Shown here piece after piece: positions 43,652 to 53,349 of a stretch of 64,000 nt of DNA. Position 1 is the first letter of the stretch, and the number at the start of each line of letters is the position of its first letter. The stretch is from Apibacter muscae (GTDB lineage Bacteria > Bacteroidota > Bacteroidia > Flavobacteriales > Weeksellaceae). A model generated the notes under the pieces. That model was given only the letters and a program-made list of their open reading frames with translations, made no database searches and had not been told where the DNA came from. Location: assembly GCF_007845635.1 (NCBI RefSeq), contig NZ_SELG01000024.1, positions 59,572 to 123,571 of the forward strand. The letters are read 5' to 3'. The position numbers were made by a program, and so were the translations under genes.

Positions 43652-43969
43652 TTAAAATTCGAAGGTTTCTAAAAGTTCTATCTCTGACGTAAAAAATAGA
43701 ACTTTAGCTCCAAATTTTTTAAAAATTAATTGATGTATTCTATCTGAATATTGGGTTTGAAATAAACTTAAATTTTCTTTTTCATTCGTAAAACATTGTA
43801 TGGAATAGGTATTTCCAGACTCATCTTGGTGAGATAGAACTTTACAAAAAATTGCTTTGGTGAATAAATTAGTTTGATGCAGTTCTGCAATAAAATTTTC
43901 TTTAACCCAATGGATCCAATCATTTTCAATTGAGAATTCAACATGAAAACTCTCTGCGTAAATATACAT
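43652..43969 (-). CDS. DUF4286-family protein
   Basis: The 105-residue protein has the pattern of a small ferredoxin-like family common in Bacteroidota: a first strand with YAESFHVEFSIEN, a WIHWVKENFIAEL helix, and a QCFTNEKENLSLFQTQYSDR strand-helix part. There is no signal peptide. The function is unknown. It is 12 bases from the next upstream gene (43982-45403) and probably in an operon with it. Confidence 0.78.
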   Translation of the reverse strand: MYIYAESFHVEFSIENDWIHWVKENFIAELHQTNLFTKAIFCKVLSHQDESGNTYSIQCFTNEKENLSLFQTQYSDRIHQLIFKKFGAKVLFFTSEIELLETFEF

Positions 43970-43981
43970 TATCTTTAAATA

Positions 43982-45403
43982 TTATTTTAATCTTCTTGAA
44001 AAACCAAACATCCCCCTTTCTTTAATCATTTCAGCTACTTCTTTTGGTACTTGGTTTTCCCAATCTGGTTCTCCCATTATAATTTGTGCTAATATCTGTT
44101 TTCCGTATATTTTTAAATAGGATTCATCGTATTCTAACATATCTACAATCCAATTATTCTTCTTAAAATATTTGTATAAATCTTTAAGTTCTTCACTTAC
44201 TCTTAATGTATCTGAGGTTAAAATCTTATTGGTTTCCTGATCTATATATGGATATAAATAGATTTTTAGTTGTTTTTTAAATAATTTACCAAAAGCTTCC
44301 ATTATACCTCCGCTTAAATTAGTATAATATTCTTCTTGAAAAACATCCAATAAATTATTTACTCCCATAGAAATCCTTATCTTTTCTGAAGTAAATCTAC
44401 TAAAGTAATCAACCAAACGATAGTATTCCGAAAAGTTAGAAATTAATACCGTATGTCCTAATTTCCCAAGTATATCAGCCCTATCTAAAAAATCCCTTTC
44501 ATTAATTTCTCCTTTTGCTCTTAGATTAGAAAGTGTGATTTCAAATAATATTTTAGTATTTTGTTCAGTAACTTGATCTTCTTCCATAAACATTTTTAAA
44601 CCTCTTTTATAAATATCTATGTTTACATTGGTTACGGGTCTAAAACTACCTCTAAGTGCTAAAATATTTTTTTTATATAACTCGTCTGCTGCTAATACAT
44701 TTTTGCCATTGGGCTCAAAAACTACCGCATCAGTCATTCCATTTTTCACCAATTGTAGACTCATTAATCGATTATCTAAATACGCATAACGGGGTCCACT
44801 AAAATTGATCATGTCAATTTCTATCTGGTCTGTGTTTAGCTCATCGTATAATGACTCAATAATGACTTTTGGATTTTCTGCATAATAAAAGGCTCCGTAA
44901 ATTAAATTTACTCCTAATATGCCTAAAGTTTCTTGTTGCAATTTAGCATCATTCTCATGAAACCGAACATGTAAGATAATTTCATTGTAAGGTTCTAATT
45001 CATTTAATTGAAATCTTATACCTACCCAACCATGACCTTTAGATGTTTTATCAAAGTTTATAGTTGTAACTGTATTTGCATAGGAAAAAAATTTTCTTCC
45101 CGGGCAACTTTCTCGACTAATTCTATCCTCGATAACCTTAATTTCATAATCTAGAATTTTTAGTAATCTTGACTGTGAAACATATCTATTATTGGGTTCT
45201 TTTCCATACAAAGCATCACTAAAATCTTTATCATAGGCGGATATAGCCTTAGCTATGGTATTAGAGGCTGCTCCTACCCTAAAAAAATATCGCACCGTTT
45301 CTTGCCCTGCGCCTATTTCTGAAAAGGTTCCATAAATATCTTTATCTAAATTGATTTGAAGAGCCTTTTGCTTAGGGGCTAACACGGGTCTTGTATTAAA
45401 CAT
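43982..45403 (-). CDS. Conserved Bacteroidota protein of unknown function
   Basis: I recognise this 473-residue sequence only as a conserved Bacteroidota protein whose database names (for example adenylyltransferase or TonB-related) do not fit any visible motif. There is no signal peptide or membrane segment. The N-terminal half has short conserved stretches (RPVLAPKQKALQINLDKDIY, GAGQETVRYFFRVGAASNTI, SRESCPGRKFFSYANTV). The second half is mixed alpha/beta (ALRGSFRPVTNVNIDI, ADILGKLGHTVLISNFSEYY, MGVNNLLDVFQEEYY). It is probably cytoplasmic. It is transcribed ahead of the DUF4286 gene and divergently from the MBL-fold hydrolase. Confidence 0.75.
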   Translation of the reverse strand: MFNTRPVLAPKQKALQINLDKDIYGTFSEIGAGQETVRYFFRVGAASNTIAKAISAYDKDFSDALYGKEPNNRYVSQSRLLKILDYEIKVIEDRISRESCPGRKFFSYANTVTTINFDKTSKGHGWVGIRFQLNELEPYNEIILHVRFHENDAKLQQETLGILGVNLIYGAFYYAENPKVIIESLYDELNTDQIEIDMINFSGPRYAYLDNRLMSLQLVKNGMTDAVVFEPNGKNVLAADELYKKNILALRGSFRPVTNVNIDIYKRGLKMFMEEDQVTEQNTKILFEITLSNLRAKGEINERDFLDRADILGKLGHTVLISNFSEYYRLVDYFSRFTSEKIRISMGVNNLLDVFQEEYYTNLSGGIMEAFGKLFKKQLKIYLYPYIDQETNKILTSDTLRVSEELKDLYKYFKKNNWIVDMLEYDESYLKIYGKQILAQIIMGEPDWENQVPKEVAEMIKERGMFGFSRRLK

Positions 45404-45439
45404 TTATTTTAAACTTTAGTTTGTAAATTTACAAAAATT

Positions 45440-46213
45440 ATGAAGCCAAATTATAACAGTATTACCTTCTTAGGCACGGGCACATCTCAAGGAATTCCAA
45501 TTATTGGCTGCACAGATCCTGTATGCTTATCTAATAATCCTAAAGACAAGAGATTACGTTGTTCTGCACTAATCAATTATAATGGCTTAGATATATTATT
45601 GGATTGTGGTACCGATTTTAGAACACAAATGCTAAGGGAAAATAAAGCGAATGTAGACGCTGTACTATTAACTCATGAGCATACGGATCATGTGGGTGGT
45701 TTGGATGATTTAAGACCTATTAATTTTATTAAAAAACAAGATATTCCTATTTATGGATTAAATAGAACTCTTGATGATATTAAAATACGTTATTCTTATG
45801 CTTTTTCTAAGAATAAATATCCTGGCGCTCCTGGATTCCAACTCTTTCCTGTTAAAGATGTATTTAATATTAAAAATATAAAGATAACCCCTATACATGT
45901 TTTACATGGGAAACTCCCCATACTTGGATATAAAATCGGAAATCTTTCATACATTACTGATGCTTCTTTTATAGATGAAAAGGAGATGGATAAAATTTTT
46001 AATTCTGAAATTTTAGTTTTAAATTCTTTAAGGCTTGAGGAACATCATTCTCATTTTAATTTAGACCAAGCTTTACAAGTAATTGATAAAGTAAAACCTA
46101 AAAAATCATATTTAACTCATATTAGCTATCAATTAGGTTTTCATGAAGAAATTGAAAAAAATCTACCTTCCAATGTATTTCTTGCCTATGATGGTTTAGA
46201 ATTAAATTTTTAA
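45440..46213 (+). CDS. MBL-fold metal-dependent hydrolase (PhnP-like)
   Basis: The 257-residue metallo-beta-lactamase-fold protein has the metal motif LLTHEHTDHVGGLDDLRP, a structural cysteine-containing loop near the N-terminus (GIPIIGCTDPVC), further ligands in YITDASF and the HHSHFNLDQAL segment, and the LTHISYQLGFHEE ending. It matches the PhnP/phosphodiesterase-like group. The physiological substrate is not evident, as no phosphonate genes are nearby. It lies 80 bases ahead of pta, which has its own promoter-like element. Confidence 0.85.
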   Translation: MKPNYNSITFLGTGTSQGIPIIGCTDPVCLSNNPKDKRLRCSALINYNGLDILLDCGTDFRTQMLRENKANVDAVLLTHEHTDHVGGLDDLRPINFIKKQDIPIYGLNRTLDDIKIRYSYAFSKNKYPGAPGFQLFPVKDVFNIKNIKITPIHVLHGKLPILGYKIGNLSYITDASFIDEKEMDKIFNSEILVLNSLRLEEHHSHFNLDQALQVIDKVKPKKSYLTHISYQLGFHEEIEKNLPSNVFLAYDGLELNF

Positions 46214-46265
46214 TTTATTTTAAAGAATTTAATTTCTTAAGAAGCTCGTTATAATTTTCAATTCG

Positions 46266-46273
46266 TAAATTTG
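46266..46273 (+). promoter_or_regulatory. Predicted pta promoter, -7 element
   Basis: TAAATTTG matches TAnnTTTG 20 bases before the pta ATG. No clear -33 element is visible. Confidence 0.5.
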
Positions 46274-46293
46274 AAAAAACTTAATCAAATTAA

Positions 46294-48390
46294 ATGAACC
46301 GATCAGTTTATGTAACTACTACAAGCACTAATAGTGGTAAGTCTTTAGTTAGTTTAGGAATTATGCAAATGGTGATAAGAAGAACGCCTAATGTTGCTTA
46401 TTTCCGTCCTATTATTGATAATTTAGATGAAGGTGCTAAGGACAACCATATAGCTACAATGATTTCATATTTTAATTTAGATCAAAATTATGATGAAGCT
46501 TATGCTTTTACCAAAAATGAAATCATTGATTATCAAAATAACTGTAAATTGGACGATGCTTACGATTTAATCATTCAAAAATATAAGAATTTAGAAAGTA
46601 AATTTGATTTTGTACTAATTGATGGTACTGATCTATCGTCTGAAAGTAATAGCCTTGATTATGATTTAAACGTTGTAATTGCAAAATCTCTTAATATCCC
46701 TGTTGTACTCGTAATTAAAGATTCTTTTAAAAGTACTCACGATCTTTGTAAAAACATACGTTTAGAAGTAAATAATCTTTTAAGCAAAGACAATAAAATT
46801 ATTTCTGTAATAGTAAATAAGACTTCTAAATCTATAGAAGATATTACTTCTGAATATAAGAAAACAGTTCTCAATAATAACTCTATTGTATTTTCTGCAA
46901 TCCCTAAAGATCAGTACTTAGGTTTTCCTACTTTAAAAGAAGTAGCAGATTCCTTAAGAGCTAAAGTTTTATATGGGAATGAAAATTTGGATAGACCTAT
47001 TAAAAAATTTATTGTTGGTGGTATGCTACTTTCCAACTTCATGAATCATGTTGAAGAAGATTGTGTGGCTGTAATTCCAGGAGATAGAGCAGATTTAGTT
47101 GCTGGGGTTTTGCTTTCTAATCTTTCTAATTTTAAAAGAGTATCGGGACTTATTTTAACGGCTGGTATTTCTTTAGATCCTATGATTGAGAAGTTAATCG
47201 GCAATTCTAATTTAAATATACCAACAATGGTAGTTGAAGCTGGAACTTTTGAAACAGCATCTGCAACTGCAAATATTCGCTCCCGAATATATCCTGAAGC
47301 CACTGCAAAAATTAAAAGAAATTTAGATTTATTTGAAGAATATGTAAATATTTCTGAGTTAGATAAGCAAATTTCTTCATTCAAAATTGAAGGTATCACA
47401 CCAAGGATGTTTCTATACAACCTATTTAAATCTGCGAAACAAGCACAAAAGCATATTGTGTTACCTGAGGGTGGGGACGACCGAATTTTACAAGCCGCCT
47501 CAATGTTAGCGGAGGATGAAATTGTTAAAGTAACTATACTAGGGAAAAATGAGGATATTAAACAAAGAGCTAATCAACTAGGACTTTCCTGGAACGATAA
47601 TTATATTTCAGTTTTAGACAATACTGTTTCAGATAAAATAGAAGATTACGCACAAACTCTTTTTGAATTGAGGAAAAGTAAAGGAATGGAGTTTGCTCAG
47701 GCTAAAGATTTGATTCTGGATCCTTCTTATTTTGGAACGATGATGGTTTATAAAGGCGATGCTGATGGAATGGTTTCTGGAGCTCAGAATACAACAGCTC
47801 ATACCATTCGTCCAGCATTACAATTTGTTAAAACGAAACCTGGAATTAAGACAGTCTCTTCTGTTTTTTTTATGCTCCTTAAGGATCATGTATTGGTCTA
47901 TGGGGATTGCGCGGTAGTCCCTAGTCCTACTTCTGAACAACTTGCAGATATAGCCATTTCCTCAGCCCAAACCGCTAAAGCATTTGGCATTGAACCCAAA
48001 GTAGCCATGCTATCTTATTCTTCTGGTAATTCTGGTTCCGGTGAAGAAGTAGACAAGGTTCGTCTAGCTACAGAACTTGTAAAAAAAGCAGAGCCAAACT
48101 TATTAATTGAAGGTCCAATACAGTACGACGCTGCTGTTGTCCCTAGTGTTGGAAACAGTAAAATGCCTGGATCTTTAGTTGCAGGACAAGCCAATGTATT
48201 AATTTTCCCTGATTTAAATACTGGAAATAATACTTACAAAGCAGTTCAGAGAGAATCTGGTGGACTTGCTTTAGGTCCTGTATTGCAAGGGCTAAAGAAA
48301 CCGATTAATGATTTGAGTAGAGGTGCAAAAATTGAAGATATTTACAATACCGTAGTTATTACTGCTATACAGGCTGCAAATAATTTTTAA
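46294..48390 (+). CDS. pta: Phosphate acetyltransferase, long form
   Basis: Pta interconverts acetyl-CoA and acetyl phosphate. At 698 residues it is the long form: an N-terminal P-loop domain (TTTSTNSGKSLVSLG) related to dethiobiotin synthetase, a middle DRTGG domain, and the C-terminal catalytic PTA_PTB domain from about residue 375 (IVLPEGGDDRILQAA, GMVSGAQNTTAHTIRPALQ, SYSSGNSGSGEEVDKV, GPIQYDAAV). The acetate kinase gene that often follows pta is absent here: the next gene is tsf on the opposite strand after two terminators. Confidence 0.95.
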   Translation: MNRSVYVTTTSTNSGKSLVSLGIMQMVIRRTPNVAYFRPIIDNLDEGAKDNHIATMISYFNLDQNYDEAYAFTKNEIIDYQNNCKLDDAYDLIIQKYKNLESKFDFVLIDGTDLSSESNSLDYDLNVVIAKSLNIPVVLVIKDSFKSTHDLCKNIRLEVNNLLSKDNKIISVIVNKTSKSIEDITSEYKKTVLNNNSIVFSAIPKDQYLGFPTLKEVADSLRAKVLYGNENLDRPIKKFIVGGMLLSNFMNHVEEDCVAVIPGDRADLVAGVLLSNLSNFKRVSGLILTAGISLDPMIEKLIGNSNLNIPTMVVEAGTFETASATANIRSRIYPEATAKIKRNLDLFEEYVNISELDKQISSFKIEGITPRMFLYNLFKSAKQAQKHIVLPEGGDDRILQAASMLAEDEIVKVTILGKNEDIKQRANQLGLSWNDNYISVLDNTVSDKIEDYAQTLFELRKSKGMEFAQAKDLILDPSYFGTMMVYKGDADGMVSGAQNTTAHTIRPALQFVKTKPGIKTVSSVFFMLLKDHVLVYGDCAVVPSPTSEQLADIAISSAQTAKAFGIEPKVAMLSYSSGNSGSGEEVDKVRLATELVKKAEPNLLIEGPIQYDAAVVPSVGNSKMPGSLVAGQANVLIFPDLNTGNNTYKAVQRESGGLALGPVLQGLKKPINDLSRGAKIEDIYNTVVITAIQAANNF

Positions 48391-48410
48391 CTGAATAGTA
48401 TTAAAATATA

Positions 48411-48440
48411 AAAAGGGTTGTATAAAATAACAACCCTTTT
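48411..48440 (+). terminator. Terminator after pta
   Basis: A 10-bp stem (48411-48420 with 48431-48440) with A-run and T-run flanks lies 20 bases past the pta stop. Confidence 0.85.
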
Positions 48441-48481
48441 CTATTTATGTTATTATATTTCAAACACTAATTATAAAAAAG

Positions 48482-48507
48482 AAAAGCATTCATAAATGAA
48501 TGCTTTT
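48482..48507 (-). terminator. Terminator after tsf
   Basis: An 11-12-bp stem (48482-48493 with 48496-48507) is followed by TTTCTTTTTT on the minus strand. It lies 33 bases beyond the tsf stop. Confidence 0.85.
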
Positions 48508-48540
48508 TCTTTTTATTGTAATGAAATAATTATTAGAAAA

Positions 48541-49359
48541 CTAGATTCTAATAAATTCTGTGATTTTAACTTCAGGATCTATAGACTTAACATAGTCTTC
48601 AACTGAAATTTTTTCACCCATTATATAATCTTGCTTAACCAAGGTATTGTCTTTAAAGAACTTGTTTAGTTTACCTTTAGCTATATTTTCAAGCATATTT
48701 TCAGGTTTACCTTCTTGTCTTAGTTGGTCTTTAGCTATTTCAAGTTCCTTTTCAATCACAGAAGAATCTACTTTTGATTCGTCCAATGCAATTGGATTCA
48801 TAGCAGCTACCTGCATGGATACATTTTTAGCTACTTCAGCTGCATTATCTATAACTTTTGAAAGTCCAACAGCTGCAGCTATTTTATTACCTGCATGTAT
48901 ATAAGCTCCAACAAATGGGGCTTCTATTATTTTAAATTCTGAGATTTCAATTTTTTCTCCAATAACTCCTGTTTGCTCAATTAACTTTTCGCTAACTGGA
49001 ATCCCGTGGAAATCAGAAGCCAATAAATCTTCTTTGTTTGAAAAGTTTAATGCTAAGTTTGCGAATTCAGTAGCCAATTTAACAAAGTCTTCATTTTTAG
49101 CTACAAAATCTGTTTCACAACTTAATTTTATAATCGCTGCTTTTGTATTATCAGAATTTACAGCGGCAATGGCTGCACCTTCAAGATTTTCTCTATCTGC
49201 TCTATTGGCTGCAACTTTTTGACCTTTTTTTCTAAGTAATTCTACCGCTTTATCAAAATCTCCTTCAGCCTCAACTAAAGCTTTTTTTGAATCCATCATT
49301 CCTGCCCCAGTGGCATTTCTTAATTTGGCAACATCTGCAGCTTTTGGTGAATATGACAT
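48541..49359 (-). CDS. tsf: Elongation factor Ts
   Basis: EF-Ts recycles EF-Tu by exchanging GDP for GTP. The 272-residue protein begins with the UBA-like segment DVAKLRNATGAGMMDSKKALVEAEGD, which contacts EF-Tu, and has the KLSCETDFVAKNEDF core motif. It follows rpsB by 28 bases, the usual bacterial pairing. Confidence 0.97.
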   Translation of the reverse strand: MSYSPKAADVAKLRNATGAGMMDSKKALVEAEGDFDKAVELLRKKGQKVAANRADRENLEGAAIAAVNSDNTKAAIIKLSCETDFVAKNEDFVKLATEFANLALNFSNKEDLLASDFHGIPVSEKLIEQTGVIGEKIEISEFKIIEAPFVGAYIHAGNKIAAAVGLSKVIDNAAEVAKNVSMQVAAMNPIALDESKVDSSVIEKELEIAKDQLRQEGKPENMLENIAKGKLNKFFKDNTLVKQDYIMGEKISVEDYVKSIDPEVKITEFIRI

Positions 49360-49387
49360 TATTTAAATTTTTTTAAATTATACTTAA

Positions 49388-50185
49388 TTAGTCTTCTTTA
49401 GTATTTTCTTCAGTGTTTTCTAAAACCACTTCCTCCTCAACTATAAAATCATCATCAGAATCCTCAGAATTTTCTTCTTTTGCTTTTACTTTCTCAGCTT
49501 TTCTTACACTTAAACCATCTTTAATAGAATTTGTTACAGTTTCTAAGATTAAATCTACTGATTTAGAAGCATCGTCATTTCCTGGAATTGGAAAATCAAC
49601 CAATTGTGGATTTGAATTTGTATCTACGATAGCAAAAACTGGAATTCCTAATTTTTTTGCTTCTGTAACTGCAATATGTTCTCTTAAAATATCAACTACA
49701 AATAATGCAGAAGGTAAGCGTGTCATATCAGCTATAGATCCAAGGTTTTTTTCTAATTTAGCTCTTAAACGATCTATTTGTAACTTTTCTTTTTTAGATA
49801 GGGTTTCAAAAGTACCATCTTTTTTCATACGGTCAATGGAATTCATTTTTTTAACCGCTTTTCTTATAGTAACAAAGTTGGTTAGCATTCCTCCTGGCCA
49901 TCTTTCAGTAATATATGGCATATTAACTGCTTCTGCATGTTTAGCCACTATATCCTTAGCTTGCTTTTTAGTTGCAACAAACAAGATTTTTCTACCAGAA
50001 GTTGCAATTTTTTCTAATGCTCTTGATGCTTCGTCTAATTTTACAGATGTCTTATGAAGATCTATTATATGGATCCCATTTTTTTCCATAAAAATGTAGG
50101 GAGCCATCTGTGGATTCCATTTTCTTGTTAAGTGTCCGAAGTGAACACCTGCGTCTAATAGTTGTTTTACGTCTACTTTTGCCAT
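49388..50185 (-). CDS. rpsB: 30S ribosomal protein S2
   Basis: S2 is a 30S subunit protein near the mRNA exit. The start is the ATG at 50185 (MAKVDVKQLLDAGVHFGHLT); the frame is open further upstream to 50233, but that extension is not part of S2. The 265 residues include RKWNPQMAPYIFMEKNGIHI, ITERWPGGMLTNF and PVFAIVDTNSNP, and end in an acidic tail of about 25 residues, longer than in many S2 proteins. The leader between the rpsI terminator and this start contains two small hairpins. Confidence 0.96.
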   Translation of the reverse strand: MAKVDVKQLLDAGVHFGHLTRKWNPQMAPYIFMEKNGIHIIDLHKTSVKLDEASRALEKIATSGRKILFVATKKQAKDIVAKHAEAVNMPYITERWPGGMLTNFVTIRKAVKKMNSIDRMKKDGTFETLSKKEKLQIDRLRAKLEKNLGSIADMTRLPSALFVVDILREHIAVTEAKKLGIPVFAIVDTNSNPQLVDFPIPGNDDASKSVDLILETVTNSIKDGLSVRKAEKVKAKEENSEDSDDDFIVEEEVVLENTEENTKED

Positions 50186-50312
50186 GTTTTCTTTTAGTTT
50201 ACGTTCCGCAGTTTGTGCAAACAACCCATTCAATAATTAATAGGTTTAGATGCTAAACTAATCGGCAAGTTTGTTATTATTAAGTTATTGATTATTTTAA
50301 GTATATAAAAAT
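50186..50312 (-). promoter_or_regulatory. rpsB leader with two small hairpins
   Basis: Between the rpsI terminator and the rpsB ATG the minus-strand transcript contains GTTTAG-CAT-CTAAAC (50258-50244) and GTTTG-CA-CAAAC nearer to the start. Ribosomal protein leaders often host autoregulatory RNA structures; whether this one does is unknown. I found no clear TAnnTTTG promoter element here. Confidence 0.3.
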
Positions 50313-50334
50313 AACCACTACATAAATAGTGGTT
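50313..50334 (-). terminator. Terminator after rpsI
   Basis: An 8-bp stem (50313-50320 with 50327-50334) is followed by ATTTTTATAT on the minus strand. It lies 23 bases past the rpsI stop and separates the rplM-rpsI operon from rpsB-tsf. Confidence 0.7.
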
Positions 50335-50356
50335 AAGTTTTTTTTCAGAATAAAGA

Positions 50357-50743
50357 TTAACGTTTAGAGAATTGAAATCTTTTACGTGCTTTTTTCTGTC
50401 CAAATTTCTTTCTTTCAACCATTCTTGGATCTCTAGTTAGTAATCCTTCTGGTTTTAAATGAGCTCTATTCTCAGCATCAATGGAAACTAACGCTCTTGA
50501 AATAGCCAATCTTACAGCTTCTACTTGACCTGTAACTCCTCCTCCATAAACGTTGACTTTAACATTGTATTGATTTAAAGTTTCTGTTAATTGAAAAGGC
50601 TGTAAAACTTTATATTGTAAAACTTCCGTTGGGAAGTATGTTTTATAATCTTTTCCATTTATAAGAATTTCTCCATTACCTTCAGTAAGATAAATTCTTG
50701 CAACAGATGTTTTTCTTCTTCCTATTTTGTGTGTAACTGCCAT
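50357..50743 (-). CDS. rpsI: 30S ribosomal protein S9
   Basis: S9 contacts tRNA in the P site through its C-terminal tail. The 128-residue protein has the N-terminal HKIGRRKTSVARIYL, the YGGGVTGQVEAVRLAISRAL core, and the basic tail ending KKARKRFQFSKR. It lies 7 bases after rplM in the standard rplM-rpsI pair. Confidence 0.98.
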   Translation of the reverse strand: MAVTHKIGRRKTSVARIYLTEGNGEILINGKDYKTYFPTEVLQYKVLQPFQLTETLNQYNVKVNVYGGGVTGQVEAVRLAISRALVSIDAENRAHLKPEGLLTRDPRMVERKKFGQKKARKRFQFSKR

Positions 50744-50750
50744 TATAATT

Positions 50751-51206
50751 TTATATGAAAGCGTTTATATCTAGTGTTTTAGGTTTTTGAGCTTCTTGTT
50801 TATGTTCTACTCCTTCATAAAGATACAAGTTTTTAAGAACTGCTCTTCCTAATTTATTTTTAGGCAACATCCCTTTAACTGCATATTCCAATATTCTTTT
50901 AGGATCTTTTTCTTTTACATCATCAACAGATGAAAATTTCTGACCTCCAGGGTAGCCGGTATGTCTCACATATTCTTTCTGCTCTGCTTTAGCTCCAGAT
51001 AAAATAACCTTTTCTGCATTTACAACAATAACATTATCACCACAATCTGCATGTGGAGTAAAATTTGTTTTATGCTTACCACGTAATATTTTAGCTAACT
51101 TAGAAGCTAATCTTCCTAATTTTTGTCCTTCTGCATCTACGAGCAACCACTCCTTGTTTGAAGTTTCTTTATTTGCTGATATGGTTTTGTAACTTAGTGT
51201 ATTCAC
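50751..51206 (-). CDS. rplM: 50S ribosomal protein L13
   Basis: L13 is an early-assembling 50S protein. The 151 residues include WLLVDAEGQKLGRLASKLA, TPHADCGDNVIVVNAEK and VKGMLPKNKLGRAVLKNLY. Translation starts at a GTG (51206), preceded by AAG; no ATG is available at the expected position. A consensus promoter lies 48 bases upstream. Confidence 0.97.
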   Translation of the reverse strand: MNTLSYKTISANKETSNKEWLLVDAEGQKLGRLASKLAKILRGKHKTNFTPHADCGDNVIVVNAEKVILSGAKAEQKEYVRHTGYPGGQKFSSVDDVKEKDPKRILEYAVKGMLPKNKLGRAVLKNLYLYEGVEHKQEAQKPKTLDINAFI

Positions 51207-51253
51207 CTTAATTGTTTTACCTTGTTTAAAAAAATATGTCCTAAATAGGGTTG

Positions 51254-51284
51254 CAAATTTATAATATTTTTTTTATATAACAAA
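51254..51284 (-). promoter_or_regulatory. Consensus promoter for rplM-rpsI
   Basis: The minus strand has TTTG at 51284-51281, a 19-base spacer, and TAAATTTG at 51261-51254, matching the Bacteroidota consensus in full. Confidence 0.75.
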
Positions 51285-51427
51285 AATATTATGCTTTTTT
51301 AGATTTATTAATTTTATTTTCTATCTATGTTCACATTTAAATCAATTTGAAAATGATTTATTTAGTGTTTATAATTTCTGGTTTTAAATATATGAATTTA
51401 TAAATACTTTTACCTAAATTTATTTTT

Positions 51428-52147
51428 ATGATCGAAAGCACTAAAGCTTTAATTTTATCTCATCTTAAGTATAGTGATAATTCTTTAATTATTAAATGTT
51501 TTACTGATTCGTTTGGTTTTAAAACGTTTATTTTAAAAGGAGCTTTTTCTAAGGGTAAGAAAAAAAACAATAAAGTTTTCTTGTTAAATGAAGTTGAAAT
51601 AAGTTTTTATAAAAAACTTAACAATAATTCTTCTACTTTAGAACTTATTAAAGACATGCATCAGGGATATGTTTTTCAAAGTTTACATACCAATGTTGTT
51701 AAATCATCCATGATTACATTTATAGGTGAAATTTTAAATCAAGTTTTAAAGAATGAAGATGCCTATAATTTGAGTTTGTATTTTTTTTTAAAAAATAAAT
51801 TAATTGAACTAGATAATAGAAAAGCAAGCTTTGCTGATTTTCATCTTTACTTTTTACTTGAATTAACTAAATATTTAGGAATTACTCCACTCGCGGTTAA
51901 TTCTAACTTCCCTTATTTTAATTTAAGAGAGGGAATTTTTTCTTTAAAAAGCCATAATTTATCCAAATCTGAAAATGGCAATCTTTGGAATCAATTGTTA
52001 ACCTACGATTTTAATAATGAAATTAATTGTTTTAATTCTTCACAAAGGAAAATGATGATTGAAGAAATTATTTCCTACTATGAATTTCATATTGACAATT
52101 TTAAAAAGCCAATTTCCTTAGAAATTTTAAAAGAAATTTTTAACTAA
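51428..52147 (+). CDS. recO: DNA repair protein RecO
   Basis: RecO anneals single strands and helps load RecA with RecF/RecR. The 239-residue protein begins with an OB-fold ([38 protein letters not shown]) followed by a helical domain. It lacks the four zinc cysteines found in some RecO proteins. It overlaps the convergent mnmA by 4 bases at the stop codons. Confidence 0.88.
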   Translation: MIESTKALILSHLKYSDNSLIIKCFTDSFGFKTFILKGAFSKGKKKNNKVFLLNEVEISFYKKLNNNSSTLELIKDMHQGYVFQSLHTNVVKSSMITFIGEILNQVLKNEDAYNLSLYFFLKNKLIELDNRKASFADFHLYFLLELTKYLGITPLAVNSNFPYFNLREGIFSLKSHNLSKSENGNLWNQLLTYDFNNEINCFNSSQRKMMIEEIISYYEFHIDNFKKPISLEILKEIFN

Positions 52148-53334
52148 GAAATAACACCGCTACCTACCAATTCATCATTGATGTACCATGCCGCAAATTG
52201 CCCTCTACTTATTGCTGATTGTGCTTGATTAAATTCTATAAATATTCCTTCTTCGTATTGATATATTTTCGCCATTTGTAAAGCTTGTCTATATCTTATC
52301 CTTACTTGAGCTTCTAAAGAATCTCCTATTTTTAATTTTAAATCTTCTCTTACCCAGTGTGATTCATTTTCTTTAATAAATAAAGCTCTTTTAAATAAGC
52401 CGGGATGATTCTTTCCCTCACCTACGAAAATTATATTATTACGTACATTTGTATCTATAACAAAACACGGTTCAACATGTCCTCCTATTCCCAATCCTTT
52501 TCTTTGACCAATGGTATAAAAGTGCGCTCCATTGTGTTCTCCTATTATTTTTCCGTCTTGTTCATTATAGGTAATTGACTTTGACAGATGTATTAATTCT
52601 TCTTTTTTTGAATTAAAAGGGATTGAATTTTTTAATTTTTTAAAACCTTTAAATTCAGAAGATATTTCAATAATTTTTCCTTTTTGGGGTTTTAATTGTT
52701 GTTGTAAAAAGTCTGGCAAACTTACTTTTCCAATGAAACACAAGCCTTGAGAATCTTTTTTTTCTGCAGTAATTAATTTTAGACTTCTAGCTATTTCTCT
52801 AACTTCTGGCTTTGTTAAACCTCCAAGAGGTAACAAAGATTTGGAAAGTTGATACTGATTTAATTGACATAAAAAATAAGATTGATCTTTATTTTTATCT
52901 TTTCCTTCTAAAAGTCTATAAATTGTTTCCTTACCTTTTTGAAAAGAATCTATTCTTGCATAATGCCCGGTAGCCACTTTATCTGCACCTAAGGATAAAG
53001 CTGCTTTTAAAAAAATATCAAACTTAATTTCTCTATTGCATAAAACATCTGGATTTGGCGTTCTACCATTTTCATACTCGTAGAACATATAGTCAACGAT
53101 TTTTTCTTTATATATAGCAGATAAGTCAATGACTTGATAGGGAATATCTAATTTTTGAGAAACCAATAACGCATCATTGCTATCTTCAATCCAAGGACAT
53201 TCATCTTCTAATGTATATTCTGCATCATTCCAATTCCTCATAAAAAGCCCAATAACTTCATGCCCTTGTTGTTTGAGTAAATAAGCCGCTACACTTGAAT
53301 CTACTCCTCCGGAGAGTCCAACTACTACTTTCAT
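52144..53334 (-). CDS. mnmA: tRNA-specific 2-thiouridylase
   Basis: MnmA puts sulfur on U34 of tRNA-Lys, -Glu and -Gln. The 396-residue protein has the PP-loop [17 protein letters not shown], the catalytic cysteines in [11 protein letters not shown] and GLCFIGKV, and the typical SYFLCQL and [10 protein letters not shown] motifs. Two of its substrate tRNAs (Gln TTG and Glu TTC) are encoded in this window. A terminator of the yajC operon lies just upstream of its start, so it must have its own promoter. Confidence 0.96.
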   Translation of the reverse strand: MKVVVGLSGGVDSSVAAYLLKQQGHEVIGLFMRNWNDAEYTLEDECPWIEDSNDALLVSQKLDIPYQVIDLSAIYKEKIVDYMFYEYENGRTPNPDVLCNREIKFDIFLKAALSLGADKVATGHYARIDSFQKGKETIYRLLEGKDKNKDQSYFLCQLNQYQLSKSLLPLGGLTKPEVREIARSLKLITAEKKDSQGLCFIGKVSLPDFLQQQLKPQKGKIIEISSEFKGFKKLKNSIPFNSKKEELIHLSKSITYNEQDGKIIGEHNGAHFYTIGQRKGLGIGGHVEPCFVIDTNVRNNIIFVGEGKNHPGLFKRALFIKENESHWVREDLKLKIGDSLEAQVRIRYRQALQMAKIYQYEEGIFIEFNQAQSAISRGQFAAWYINDELVGSGVIS

Positions 53335-53349
53335 ACTGTTAATAAAATA

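Noticed and set aside
49413..50057. 214-codon plus-strand open frame opposite rpsB
   Set aside because: It lies wholly antisense to the well-conserved S2 gene and has the Ser/Phe/Thr-rich composition of a shadow frame.
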